Source of the DNA: Phoronis australis
Taxonomy: Eukaryota > Phoronida > Phoronidae
NCBI GenBank assembly: GCA_002633005.1
Contig: NMRA01000053.1
Location: forward strand, 844,741 to 866,952
Length of the DNA: 22,212 bases
Direction: 5' to 3'
The translations under genes and the position numbers were made by a program. The notes under the pieces are model-generated. The model was not told the origin of the DNA. It saw nothing but the letters and a program-made list of their open reading frames with translations, and did not search any database. Position 1 is the first letter of the stretch. The number at the start of each line of letters is the position of its first letter. Positions 11,201 through 21,144 of the stretch are shown one piece after another.

Positions 11201-14200
11201 AAGCTTAAAATAAAACTATTAACAAGAAGTAACTGAATTACTTAACATTGTGTAAGCGTGTTTTTACAAAAGTTGCATCATGTGGTTGAAAGTTTTATAC
11301 ACGTCGAGTTTTTTAGCAAAAAAGATCGTTTTTACGGTTCATGTGAGAAAACAAATCCTACACTCGTCTCAGATTGATGACATGAGCAAAACCTCTTGGA
11401 TATTTCCAAGAGGTTTTGCCCATGTCATAAATCTCTATATATTTTACAAATGTATAATTTGTTAGATACAGTGCAGTGGTGTCGGTTTATTATTTTTTAA
11501 AGCTTCATTTCACTGCTGTTTAGCAGTCAAAGTTAAATTCTTAAACGTAGCACGTTATAACATTATCATGCATATCCAATCTTGAATTGTTGCCAAATGA
11601 GCCCAGCATTATGATAGGCATATATGCACCAATTTCGAATTCGTAATTTCAGTGTAGGCCAACCCCAATAGACTACAAAGTGCTTATTTGAGTAGCTGAT
11701 GTTTTCAATGTCCTTGTTGGTAACATAATAAACAGAACCCTAACACGCACGGTAAGACAAGACCGACTTGATGACACTTCTTCTTCTCATTCATCAAATG
11801 GTCAAATCTGTTCTGCCGATGAATGCTGCCAAAACGCTTCGTTCAATTTTCATTTTTTAGTGCAATACGGCTTTAAATGGACTCTTGTTCAAACTCCCAG
11901 TAAATTTGTCACTATGGACTCTCTTTCAAACTCCCAGTATATTTGTCACTATGGACTCTCGTTCAAACTCCCAGTATATTTGTCACTATGGACTCTCGTT
12001 CAAACTCCCAGTATATTTGTCACTATGGACTCGCGTTCAAACTCCCGGTACATTTGTCACTGCTCCATAGAGCAAGACTAGAGCAGAACAGGAGACATTA
12101 CAAAGACACATAAAGTATACCGAGAGACTGGTCGTCAAGTTAACGGTTACAACATAAGGTTACAAAAAGGTTACAGCTCCCTCAGGATGCCAGACATACT
12201 AAACATACATCATGGTCATGTATTCAACAGGCTTTGCATACGAGGGACTAGTGCCAGACATACTAAACATACATCATGGTCGTGTATTCAACACGCTTTG
12301 CATACCAGAGGGACTAGTGCCAACTGTTCCGATGGAACGGGCGAGCCTTAAGCTTTATTTAGGACCATAGAAAATGTCCAAATTTGGCTAACTTCGGAAC
12401 ATCGTGTCTCAGAAAAGGCAAATGATATTAACATGAAGCTTTCAGATACTGTGCTTTAATATGAACTTTTCTCTCCAACGCTGTTCGTAATATTGTTTTT
12501 AAAAGTTTTTATGCACTTCTGCATGAGGGGCCATCAAATAATAAGACTGTTGTGATTTTGATAAAAAACTCAAAAAGTTGCATAAAATGAAAAACAAAAT
12601 GGTAATTTAGAAAACAGTAGCAAAGTATTTTTGGAAATTCATCATGGACATTTATATCAAATGAAAATTTGTCAGGTTATTGAAAACATTGTTTTGTAAT
12701 GACTACTTTTTCATTAAAATTATTAAAAATGCGTAGCCACATGACCAAATTACAGGCAGATTGATATAATGTCGTAAAATTCTGTGCTATGTAGATATTT
12801 GGCTCAATACAGACTTGTTGATAATGTCCTGCATAACTTTGTAAATCTTTAAGACATGATAGTGCAGGATTTCGATAGTGTTAAATCATTTTTCAAAGTT
12901 TAAATATTAGAATTGTAATAAGTTTGTTGTTTCGGATTGTTTTTAGACATGAGATCATCGTCAAACTTAGAAAGAGGAAAAGTTCTCAGATTTGTACTGT
13001 ATGAGCTAAATCATTCATTCATAATCATTACAATTACACAAAACGGCGCATTACTCAAGCTTTTCTCCTCCATTCAGTAGTCCACTTACCATTTGTTTTT
13101 CTTGCGGATGTAATCTTTTTCTGACAAATTCACTAAATAGACCATGGGCTTGGCGGTCAGAAATAAATATTCGTTCAGCACTTCAATCTAGAGGACAAAA
13201 CAATTACTTTAAAATCTAACATTTTTAGTGGCTTACTTCAGAGGGTACAATTGCTCAGGCACCACACCTGACCTATTGATACATAATTTTTACATTGAAA
13301 TCCCAATTCAGCTTCCAGAGCACAAAGCTTCCTCCCACATCAATTCATTTGGTTTGTTTCATGAAAAGTGACTAAAGACTTAAGTCAAAACCTTGGTCCT
13401 ACGTTGCCACTTCGCCATGACTGAATGAAGGTACAACCACGCTATTATAAGCACAACACAACCTAGATATAATTTATACAAAATATCTCAGCAACTAGTA
13501 GTTATGCGTATATTCTCAGAGACTTCGCTCTATGCTAAAGAGAGATTTTTATCAATTCTCAGAAATAATTACGTGGCGCATCAGACCAAACTTCTGGCTT
13601 AAATCTAAAGTCACTTTTCACAGGTTTGTTATTTCTATTTTGTGGACTAAAAGTCAATTGCAAGCGTACCATGTTATACTTAGGGCTGTTCCAGTAAAAT
13701 CTGTATGGGAGGGGGGAAGGCACCTTTTTTTGCACCCACCACCCATATTTTTCATTTATTTCTTCAGCCTACCACCCGTAATTTTTCATAAGTTTGAAAT
13801 GCAACCACCCGTAATTTTTTTTTGTTCTTGTGGTTGACTGCACAGGCGCTTGAGTTTATCTGTTCCTCCATCACCATTAACGTCATTCATTACTAAGAAA
13901 ACATATGTTTCTTATATATGGTTATTAGCCATCGAGAAATTCGAGCGCCTGTGGTTGACTGGTGTTATGGGAATGCTGATGGGGAGATCGGAGGGAGTGA
14001 AAAGGTCGGGGCCTTTTTGCAAGTTGCATTTTTGTTTCCGTTTTTGATTCTGTGCGGATTGTTTATAAAATTTACTAATATTACCCACCATCAAACATTT
14101 ATGGCCCAATGAAACAACAACGACCTGTAAATTTTTATTTTTTTGAAGTACGACGACCAGCCATTTTGAATTTAAATCAAACGCAACCACCCATAAATTT

Positions 14201-17200
14201 TTATTTCAGTTGCCTCCCCCCCCTCCCACACAGATTTTGCTGGAACAGCCCCTATCAATTTCCAATAATTCAAAGAAAATAACACGTTATAAATGATGCA
14301 CACATCCTGACCAAACACTGAATGGTTCACAGTTCTAGCCAGCCTTGGTGCTTAGATTCCTAAACGCGAAATCAATGAACTACATAAATGTGACCACAAA
14401 ACAAGATGAAATTATCTTTAGTTTTATCTTGCGGTGGCGATACTATGATGGCAAAAGTTTGCAATAAGTGCTTTCTATAGATGATGAGCAAAGGTACGTT
14501 ATGTACTATAAAGCCTGTTAGGTTTGAGAGTCAAGCATTTCTAACACAGCAAGACAACGCATGCATAGCAGGCACGATACCGCAACTCACTACTTATTTT
14601 GCACAAAAATAATTGCCAAAATTATCATTCTTCTATTTCCAAAGGCCGAATAACTAGCTACAAATAGCGGAAACTTTACCAAATGATGTTTTACGGCACC
14701 TACATGGTACAAACTATGCTGGTAATGGACTAAAATTTAAATTTTGTAAATCGTTACCTTACATGAAGAAATTTGAATTCACTAGTCGGCCATATTGTGC
14801 GCTTAATAAGAAAAGAATTACTGTACTGCAGATACCAGGGGTGTGAAGATACACGAGGGCAGGAAGAAGTGCCTCACAAAGATTACGAGTCACTGCTGTA
14901 GAGCCATGCCTTGTGAAACGGTGGAGAAGGCGAGTCAGAAATGTAAACCACAAAACTGATTACCTACCAGCTGAGCAACTGAAACAGACCAAGTACTTCC
15001 AGACGAACTACAACCAGCAGAGGCAGAGACAGTTACTGTAATAGCCCGGGTACTCCAGGAGACGGACTATCTCCAACATTTGCATGTTAGAGGTAGTCCT
15101 AAGAAGGATTGAAACTCCTGACGATAACAGGAGGTCAGGTGATGATAGTAGTGGGTGTGTATCATCACTGTGTTTAAAGGTACATCCTACCTTCACCTCA
15201 AGTGAGGGTGGAAGTGGGAGACTCTCGAACTTAACACACATTCAAGTTTTAAGTAAGTTACCTTTGCACGAGGGGATACTACTTACATCGTTAGCAGTCC
15301 AAGTTCCGAAACGTATTTGCCTTTTCTGGTCGATTAAAACTTCTTTAATTTTGACTAAGCTGTCCTAGAAAAAAAGTAAATGTCACAAGAATACAGATTT
15401 CATATAAGGTGTATTAAACATCACATTTCTACCATTTTAGCACAGCAGCTCAAACCTCCTCACCCTCCCACTCCCCTCCCACCATTGTGTAAACAGCACT
15501 TAATTTTATAGAACTTAAAAAGAGCTGTCGCGGACCAATTGTGACCCCTGAATCTATCGCATGCTCCCCCATGTACTGCCATATACTTGTTCGACATATC
15601 TACCTGTGCCATTTCTTAGTGATATTACGGTGTTTTGCAGACATGACAACTGAAATATTGTCTGTCTGTGATTACAGCATCCTCCACCTATTCATTCAAC
15701 TCTTTTCAAGACCACTCTGGCTCACGACTGGTGTAAAACACGCAATGGCAGAGACCAGACTACCGCTGATGAAATCGCACAAAATTTTTTAACTTTTGTA
15801 TTTATTTCTTGATTAATTGTATGTAAAGTGAAAAAGAAATACTAAAAATACCAAGCAAAAATTGTTGGTAACCAAAATTCAAGCACTTATGGACATGGTG
15901 TGAAGGGTTCATGTTTAAGAATACTCGCACACATGGAAAATATATCACTGTGTAAAATCATTGTTTGACAGGAAGTAAGGATGTCTTCATAACACTTTTA
16001 ATGAGGCTGTGCATTTTAAATGAAAGGCCACATTAAAATCTTACTATTCATTTACGCTGCTACAAACACTACTGTCATAAATAGGATAACGTCCATAGGT
16101 ACCTGGGTGTGCACGCATCGTGTGTCATGGTTACACGTCACATTTGTTCCGGCTTGATTAGATCCAACCAAAAAGAGTAGTGAACATCTTATCCAATGAT
16201 TAATGAGAAATTCCGGCATGCAATGTACTCAATTTGGTAGGCAGGCACGTGCATTATTTTATGTACTGTGTCTTGGATGAAACTTTAAAAGTTACGAAAA
16301 TGGCCCATTACAAATGGCCTGTTACTTCCTGTCATGATGGCCGTTCACGCACAGCCATCGTGACAGAAGTAAAAGGTCATTTTGCCCCATAACCTTTGCC
16401 ATATTCCGCATCAGAGAAGTTGTCTCCCCTTGACTTACATATTCTCCCTTCCTCTTCTTGTCACCTCCCCTGACTACAACCTTTTCCATTTTATTCAGTT
16501 CATTTGCAAGATGCTCTTCATCCTTCAGTCGTAGTTCCTCGTGAATGATGCCGAGGTCTCTAACAGGGTCCACATCACCCTCTACGTGAGTGATATCATC
16601 GTCTTCGAACACTCCTAACAATTTCGATAAAAACAGTTTCGTGTTGAAATTGTGGGATTAGCAGTTAAAGCTATTCACATGTGAAATAAAACTGGTGGCC
16701 CATATTTTCAAGACTGAGTTACTGCCTGACAGCTCTTGGATATTTCTTCCTTAATTACGCAACGGACCAAATCTCAACTGGGAAGAAACTTCTGAAAGGT
16801 ATTGGGAACAATAACTTGTAAAGACTGTGAAAAATCTCAACGTCTCTCAATTATGTTACCAAAGCTTTACCAGAAGGACAGAGGTCAGAAAGCACAGTAA
16901 AATAACACTCAAGTTGAGTAAAATGACACAAAAAGATGACCCTGTTTCTTTTGCAGTTGAAAGACATTTTGTGTGTTATTTCAGAGTGGGAAACCACACA
17001 GGACCTTCACTTCTAAAATCTAGTGGTCTATTTACACCAACCTATTCACACTGGCATAAAGCTTTGGTTGGTCATTGTTACAAAAACGGGCAAAAATCCT
17101 TCATTTGACTACGAAAATCCCTGATTGGTTGAAAAATAACAGAAATTCCAAGAAGAACCAATCAGAGAGTACAAAACAATTACTCAGGTTTCATGTAGCG

Positions 17201-20200
17201 ACTGTTGCAATTTTTTTCTAAAATCACTTGAAATGACAAAAACAAAAGCTTAAAAAGCTTCAATTAACAAACAATTATACAAAATATATATTGGTGTAGT
17301 TTGTCGCAGGCTTAACTTTTTGGAAAACCTCGACAGACTAAAGATGGTGACAGATGGCTGCCTGAACATATCATGGAAGCTTATTTCGATCTGTTCGAAC
17401 ACACCTCCGGGAAACACCATTAACTGAAGAAGGGAGTACTGCATACGCTATTACAAATTTTCTTACATCCCACGAGGTTTGCAATCTCACCACTACGTAT
17501 AGTGCATGTCAATTGCTGTGTATAGCTGTTCTCGACTCATTCATTTCCTGACCTTGATCGAAGATCAAGCAGCACGTAATCTATATCCGACATTGACAGG
17601 CAGATCTATGAAATTATGTAATGACGTGTGCAGTACATCCCTCCTCACATTTACGGTGTATACCAGAGATATGTGCAACCAGATCAAAATAAAAGCATCC
17701 CGGAATAAAAATTGAACTGTTGCCTATCCAAGTGCTTAGGCGGGTTTCATGTTGAGGATCACTTGGTGTATAGTATACAACCTGTTTTGAGCATTATGGA
17801 CACGATAGAAAAATGATTTATGAAGTATTATAAAACAACAAGAATGGATCAACTGCAATTTTCTGATATAATAACATCCTTCGTCAACAGAAATAAAGTA
17901 AAATCAAACACTATATGACAATTGACATTTAAGATGTGGCTGTGGGTTATATTGTGTATGAATAAAACCCAAGGTGGTTCGAAGAGAAAAGTTCGTCTGT
18001 TCGGTATGATGTATTTAAAAGCTACTGGTGAGATAGTAATAGTGGCGGAATGAATATGACACATTGTTGCGGAAAAAATTCAATGATTTAAGAAGTTTTT
18101 ATGTTTAATCCATGAGGTTCTAGTTTATTGATCTTATCTATCCAAAATCATTCTCTTTTGAGTCTGCGAGGGGTACTGGGGTATTGGAGTTTTTCTATTA
18201 TTTGTACTGAAAGATCTTGAAGATTATGAAGTATTGGAATTTTTTGCCTACTTACCCACCTACCACAATGTTAAAAGTAGGGATGGGTTTGAGGAAACAA
18301 GACATTTTTAAGACTGGCCATTTTTATGACCAGTTGCAAAATAGTTACGTTTAGAAAAAATATTTGTATAATTTTGAAAAATCATCATACTTGACATGTG
18401 AAAGATGGCTTCGCAGGCACTGATGTGAGACAGGAAGGCATTGCCGAGACCTTGACCTTCTGAGGCGCCCTTCACGAGACCAGCAATGTCCACCACATTC
18501 AGAAATGCTGGAACTTTGCTGAAAAGGAAAAGACGGGTTCAGTTTCATTGCACAACAATATCAAAATATGCAGCAGATTTGTTCATATTGGAAATGAATA
18601 AATCCATAGACTGCCCTAGAGTTTGCGATACATTTTACACTAATAGTACCACCACGAGCACTTATAAGCACACAACAAATATCTCTCTCCAAATGACAGT
18701 GGTTTCTAAATCTAGGTGTCAACCTAGTCTACTGAAAGTTTTCAATTTACAGAAAATTCAAACTCCATGAGAATTTACAAATTTACACTCGGGGGGGGGT
18801 GGGTCATCTATCCCTGGATCCATAGTGGGTAATCAAACAATTATCTTCTCTGCCAGGACCACATTAAACCCTTTGATAAGTTGTGTTTACTTACACATAC
18901 CAACTGGGATAATTGTATGGCTGTATGGCTTAGAAAAGCGATCACACACAACTGATTTCACTCAGACCTTCCTGTTAATTTCAAAAGGCCTATTGTGTGA
19001 CACCCATGATTCTAAGCCACTTTGCAAACTAGTTACACCCCTCAAGACGAAAATGCATGCTAGGGTTTGGTATGTACAAGAAACTTTAAATAGTAAGTGT
19101 TATAACTTACTGAAGAAATGAGTGATCGCTACAGAGTCCAAACTTGTTGATTTTTTTCAAACATGACACAGGTGAGCCAGACTCATAATGGCAAAATTCA
19201 AACTCCACATACAACAATCAACTATCAAAATCTCTTGGTCTACTTATACCGACCTCTAAGGGTCAATTCTCGTTGTGTTAATGCTTGTATTAATGAGCTT
19301 AACAAGCTTGCAATTGAAAGAACCGTCAATATACGCTGGGTCAGGGCTCATGTGGGAATTGATGGCAATGAGAATGCAGACAGACTCGCAATGATAGGAG
19401 CAAGCGTTCTGCATTTTGTGCCTGAACCTGCTATCCCGGTATCTTACGGATGTTGCAGGATGAGTATACGCAACTGGGTACATACCCAGTCAGCATCCCA
19501 GTGGGCATCACTTAACTCCTGCAGAGAGACCAAGGAGAATTTTCCCAACGTGATCGAACCTAAAGGTTCAAAAAGCCTTCCGAGTCTAGATAGATTGGGT
19601 ATAAGACACGTCATTCAAATTTTGACGAGCCACTGCAACCTAGCCCGACACAGACACATTACTGGGCATATGGGGAGCCCTGTGTGTCCCGAGTGTGGTA
19701 CTGACGTAGAATCTCCTAAACACCTGGTAGAGTCTTGCCCAGCTTTTTATAGGCTAAGGAGCAACCTACTGGATGGCATTATTACATGCCTACAACATAT
19801 AGTGCATGGCAACAAATGGAAACGTCTGTCCGTTTTCCTAAAGGAGACTGGCAGACTTGAAAACTTTCTTCACGAGGAGCCATAATTGGGGTCTCGTGCC
19901 TTTGCTCAGGTGTTTTGTGCAATGGGCCCAACCATGAGGCCTGCGCACGTCTGATGCACCGCAAATGACATCAGACCACCTGCACGGTTTTCTTTTTTTA
20001 TACCGACCTCTTGCCTATTTCATTGTCACGATTTTTCGGTCGGTCTATTCTCCGGCCATCGTCACGACTGTTCCTGCGTTCTTAGAAGAACCTTAAGAAC
20101 TGCTCAAGTACCAGTCTACAAACATTCATTGATTACTGTCTAATCAACTCATCTGTACTGCCGAATCACAGATTATCTCATACCAATGACAATTAAATGA

Positions 20201-20305
20201 AGTTAATTCAAACATCATGACTACTGGCTATCATTATGTCTTACCTTGCAGGTTTGTGATAATCACACAACCACGACCACCTCTCATCAGGGACAGGAAC
20301 TCGAC
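8119..20305 (-). CDS. OLA1: OLA1 homologue (Obg-like ATPase 1, YchF family), last nine exons, 5' partial
   Basis: Reverse-strand join of 20305-20245, 18518-18391, 16614-16439, 15364-15287, 13187-13090, 10928-10788, 10198-10102, 9325-9203 and 8229-8119 (1013 nt, about 336 residues). It corresponds to residue ~63 to the end of the ~396-residue family. OLA1 is a cytosolic TRAFAC-class P-loop protein that prefers ATP and acts on ribosomes, eIF2 and stress responses. Seen: VPVPDER, the G3-type [42 protein letters not shown], the altered G4 motif NLSE in [11 protein letters not shown] (NxxE in place of NKxD, the family hallmark linked to ATP preference), VIPFSGALE-like [10 protein letters not shown], and a complete C-terminal TGS domain ([19 protein letters not shown] to [11 protein letters not shown]). 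The tail is glycine- and lysine-rich. Every junction is GT-AG and in phase. The P-loop exon is not in the window. The stop is TGA at 8119-8121. I found no AATAAA on this strand close downstream; the nearest are over 600 nt away. Confidence 0.98.
8230..9202. other. OLA1 intron
   Basis: T-rich on the + strand with a pyrimidine/CAT-rich stretch at about 8740-8890. The open frames over that stretch are low-complexity artefacts. Nothing else recognised. Confidence 0.85.
9203..9325 (-). CDS. OLA1: OLA1 exon, TGS domain middle
   Basis: The acceptor is gctctacag and the donor TGCAAG|GTTGGT. It codes 41 residues, [20 protein letters not shown] then [20 protein letters not shown] and [11 protein letters not shown] is nearly invariant in OLA1/YchF. 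Confidence 0.97.
9326..9966. other. OLA1 intron, distal part
   Basis: This is the portion of the intron between the minisatellite and the exon at 9203-9325. I see no gene or repeat in it. Open frames on both strands lack recognisable motifs. Confidence 0.8.
9967..10116 (-). repeat. 26-bp minisatellite built from the OLA1 exon-intron junction
   Basis: The full units are 10076-10101, 10050-10075, 10024-10049, 9993-10023 (31 bp, with a 5-bp insertion) and 9967-9992. The start of a further unit, 10102-10116, is the genuine exon end. Read on the gene strand, each unit is GTATATTTTGGTCTTGGACT followed by ATTCAG: 12 intronic bases joined to the last 14 bases of the exon. Successive donor-like sites read CAG|GTATAT, GTATCT, GTATAT, GCATAT and GTATAT; after the last unit the sequence is ATTTAT, with no donor. 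Confidence 0.95.
10102..10198 (-). CDS. OLA1: OLA1 exon, start of TGS domain, donor within a minisatellite
   Basis: The acceptor is ttccaaag and the donor ATTCAG|GTATAT at 10102/10101. It codes (S)[32 protein letters not shown], 97 nt. WTIQ followed by KGTKAP in the next exon matches the family, which fixes the canonical donor. The exon end is the first of several tandem copies of the same junction. The open frame running on to 9940 is that repeat read in frame, not a separate gene. Confidence 0.95.
10199..10787. other. OLA1 intron
   Basis: GTAATG donor to a weak CCAAAG acceptor. No repeat or gene recognised. Confidence 0.85.
10788..10928 (-). CDS. OLA1: OLA1 exon, [10 protein letters not shown]
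   Basis: The acceptor is cttcttacag and the donor AACAG|GTAATG. It codes (W)[32 protein letters not shown] and [14 protein letters not shown], 141 nt. PFSGALE fits the conserved G5-like region. Confidence 0.97.
11371..11434. repeat. 64-nt near-perfect hairpin
   Basis: Two 30-nt arms (11371-11400 and 11405-11434) pair with two mismatches around a 4-nt TATT loop. The centre of the stem is GCAAAACCTCTTGGA and its complement. It would form in OLA1 pre-mRNA and in DNA as a cruciform. The loop is shorter than in typical animal pre-miRNAs. It may be the palindromic core of a mobile element. Confidence 0.85.
11877..12061. repeat. 37-bp minisatellite, five units
   Basis: Units start at 11877, 11914, 11951, 11988 and 12025, each beginning ATGGACTC and ending TTTGTCACT. 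Units 3 and 4 are identical; the first and last differ most, as expected for unequal exchange within an array. The open frames across it exist only because three units equal 111 nt. Confidence 0.95.
12189..12318. repeat. 64-bp tandem duplication
   Basis: Copies 12189-12252 and 12253-12318 both begin GCCAGACATACTAAACATAC and end GGGACTAGT. They differ at two substitutions and a 2-bp insertion, so the duplication is recent. Confidence 0.93.
13090..13187 (-). CDS. OLA1: OLA1 exon, NxxE nucleotide-specificity motif
   Basis: The acceptor is gtcctctag and the donor AAATG|GTAAGT. It codes [20 protein letters not shown] then [12 protein letters not shown], 98 nt. NLSE replaces the NKxD of GTPases and is the motif tied to ATP preference in this family. 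Confidence 0.97.
13188..15286. other. OLA1 intron with one TIR element
   Basis: It contains the 570-bp TIR element at 13683-14252. The stretch about 14750-15260 is less AT-rich than its surroundings and could be an old interspersed repeat, but I cannot identify it. No coding sequence supported. Confidence 0.8.
13683..14252. mobile_element. Non-autonomous TIR element, family member 1 (570 bp)
   Basis: The ends are inverted repeats of about 40 bp: GGGCTGTTCCAGTAAAATCT at 13683, and read in reverse from 14252, GGGGCTGTTCCAGCAAAATC. Each continues into GTRTGGGAGGGGGG. TA flanks both sides (13681-13682, 14253-14254). Inside, the phrase CCACCCRTAATTTTT recurs. No transposase is present. A second, longer member is at 20481-21735. 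Confidence 0.85.
15287..15364 (-). CDS. OLA1: OLA1 exon, helical insert region
   Basis: The acceptor is ttttctag and the donor GAT|GTAAG. It codes 26 residues, [20 protein letters not shown] then TWTAND. It is the least conserved visible exon, but IDQK and RF align with the vertebrate protein and both phases are 0, matching its neighbours. Confidence 0.93.
15365..16438. other. OLA1 intron
   Basis: GTAAG donor to TTTTCTAG acceptor. It holds a pyrimidine-rich tract near 15450-15483 and an inverted-repeat/hairpin structure at 15966-16372. No gene recognised. Confidence 0.85.
16322..16372. repeat. Hairpin with a 12-nt loop, arm echoed 340 bp away
   Basis: Arms 16322-16341 and 16354-16372 pair over 19 bp with one mismatch and one bulge, around a 12-nt loop (CGTTCACGCACA). 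The outer 13 bases of the left arm, TTACTTCCTGTCA, are also the exact complement of TGACAGGAAGTAA at 15966-15978, so three copies of one motif lie within about 400 bp. Confidence 0.75.
16439..16614 (-). CDS. OLA1: OLA1 exon [11 protein letters not shown] to GDKK
   Basis: The acceptor is attgttag and the donor GAATAT|GTAAG. It codes [33 protein letters not shown], a coiled-coil type helix, and [11 protein letters not shown], 176 nt. Reading past the donor gives about 38 more open codons, which are intronic. Confidence 0.97.
16615..18390. other. OLA1 intron
   Basis: GTATG donor to TGTTAG acceptor. A 10-bp inverted repeat containing CCAAT (CTGATTGGTT at 17121-17130, complement at 17156-17165) is the only structure I see. 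Open frames here have no recognised motifs. Confidence 0.8.
18391..18518 (-). CDS. OLA1: OLA1 exon, G3 (DxAG) motif
   Basis: The acceptor is ccttttcag and the donor TCAA|GTATG. It codes [19 protein letters not shown] then [20 protein letters not shown] and HMS, 128 nt. DIAG is the Walker B/G3 motif of the YchF family. Confidence 0.97.
19258..19885 (+). pseudogene. LINE polyprotein C-terminus: RNase H end plus CCHC-like zinc motif
   Basis: The frame is open from 19163, but the first ~32 residues are host DNA before the insertion point. Within the insert, [18 protein letters not shown] is the C-terminal RNase H motif with its conserved His and Asp. About 100 residues later, [20 protein letters not shown] leads into a C-x2-C-x8-H-x4-C zinc motif ending ESCP, a typical tail of these LINEs. 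Reverse transcriptase and endonuclease are absent, so it cannot move itself. No stop interrupts the 209 codons, so the insertion is fairly young. Confidence 0.88.
19258..19997 (+). mobile_element. 5'-truncated non-LTR retrotransposon with 14-bp target-site duplication
   Basis: TTATACCGACCTCT occurs exactly at 19244-19257 and again at 19998-20011, bracketing a 740-bp insert that starts mid-gene and ends in a T-rich tail (ttttcttttttt) just before the second copy. This is the expected form of a target-primed insertion truncated at its 5' end. The insert carries the RNase H C-terminal part and the zinc-knuckle tail of the polyprotein, then about 110 bp of 3' UTR. The RNase H domain places it with the I-type group of LINEs (I, Ingi, Nimb and relatives); the clade is not settled. 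Confidence 0.9.
20245..20305 (-). CDS. OLA1: OLA1 exon VPVPDER
   Basis: The acceptor on the reverse strand is acatttag and the donor GCAAG|GTAAG. It codes (S)[19 protein letters not shown] with split codons at both ends, 61 nt. This is the first OLA1 exon in the window; the exon with the P-loop must lie beyond 22212. Confidence 0.96.
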
Positions 20306-20699
20306 CTAAATGTAACATGACAGTCAAGTTAAAAGCAAGGCACATAATTGGAACAGATCTCATTTCTTATTTTTTCTATTATAGACTTTATTTATTGAGG
20401 ATAAATTACAAATATATATAGTAAGTGCCAATACACAGCATGATCCTCAAAAGTTTAATATAAATAAATAAATTAAATAAGGGCTGTTTCAGTAAAATTG
20501 TAAGGAAGGGGGAAGGCCCTTTCATTGCTTACCCACTACCCATATTTTTCTTTTATTTCTCCAACCCACCACCCATAATGTTTTTAAATTATGCTTGAAT
20601 TGTACATGGTAATGTACGTGTTAGGTGTTATTCTCTTTAGATATTTTTGGTCTTCAGTGTTTCGTTAGCCAATAACGGTCCAGCAGACAGAATCCAAGA

Positions 20700-21020
20700 G
20701 GGTGGTCAAATCGAAACTAAAATTGACTGCTGTCGGCATATCCATTCCTGTCATAAATCCTTGTGCCAAATTTCATCCAGTTGCGCCTGGCGGTTTTTCA
20801 GATAATCAACCTGTCTTGCCAAAAATTAAAATGGCCAACACGGGGTGCTACAGTAGCCAAATCTGTACGAAAATCGACTGGTGCTGGCGCATCCCCGCCA
20901 AGTACACATATACCAAATTTCATCATGATCCACCAAACAGTTCTTGAGATACATGACAGACGAGAAATGATAACGACAGACGGACCGACCAATGGACGGA
21001 CGAATGGACGGACAAGATGC
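20700..21020. repeat. Dimeric interspersed repeat with GGAC-rich tail
   Basis: Two diverged units of about 150 bp: TCAAATCGAAACTAAAATTG at 20706 matches CCAAATCTGTACGAAAATCG at 20857, and CCAAATTTCAT is at 20766 and 20913. The second unit ends in a GACGGACCGACCAATGGAC-like run to about 21013. The ordered dimer with a simple-repeat tail resembles SINE-like or LINE 3' tail repeats seen in many invertebrate genomes; I cannot name the family. Confidence 0.7.
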
Positions 21021-21144
21021 CAACTATATGCAACCACAATAGTTTTGTGGGTGCAGAAAAATTCCATGTGATATCGCAACTCATGTCAGTTACAAGAAAC
21101 CCGCTTTTCAAAGCCGAACACCAGTCAGCAATACTTTAGGCAGG

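Larger units (their letters stand above)
10929..13089. other. OLA1 intron with clustered repeats
   Basis: It contains, in order, a long hairpin (11371-11434), a 5-unit minisatellite (11877-12061) and a 64-bp tandem duplication (12189-12318), each listed separately. About 12330-13080 is AT-rich with nothing recognised. Confidence 0.85.
18519..20244. other. OLA1 intron with a LINE fragment
   Basis: It contains a poly-G run near 18790 and the truncated retrotransposon at 19258-19997. The rest is unrecognised AT-rich sequence. Confidence 0.85.

Noticed and set aside
11371-11434. Calling the hairpin a microRNA gene
   Set aside because: The 4-nt loop and near-perfect 30-bp stem do not fit a typical animal pre-miRNA. 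Without small-RNA data only the hairpin can be claimed.
9967-12061. CRISPR-like arrays (26-37 bp repeats)
   Set aside because: The units are contiguous with no spacers, and the context is an animal gene intron.
11860-12081. Overlapping open frames with repeated QTPS/FVTMDS units
   Set aside because: They arise from the 37-bp minisatellite, whose three-unit length is divisible by 3. Two frames are open at once, as expected for an array, and OLA1 runs on the other strand.
18308-18548. Reverse-strand frame starting [10 protein letters not shown] as a short independent gene
   Set aside because: This is the OLA1 exon 18391-18518 with read-through past its GTATG donor. The true start is far upstream.
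20798-21111. Several overlapping open frames on both strands with RPSVRPSVG-like text
   Set aside because: They are translations of the GGAC-rich tail of the dimeric repeat inside the second TIR element.
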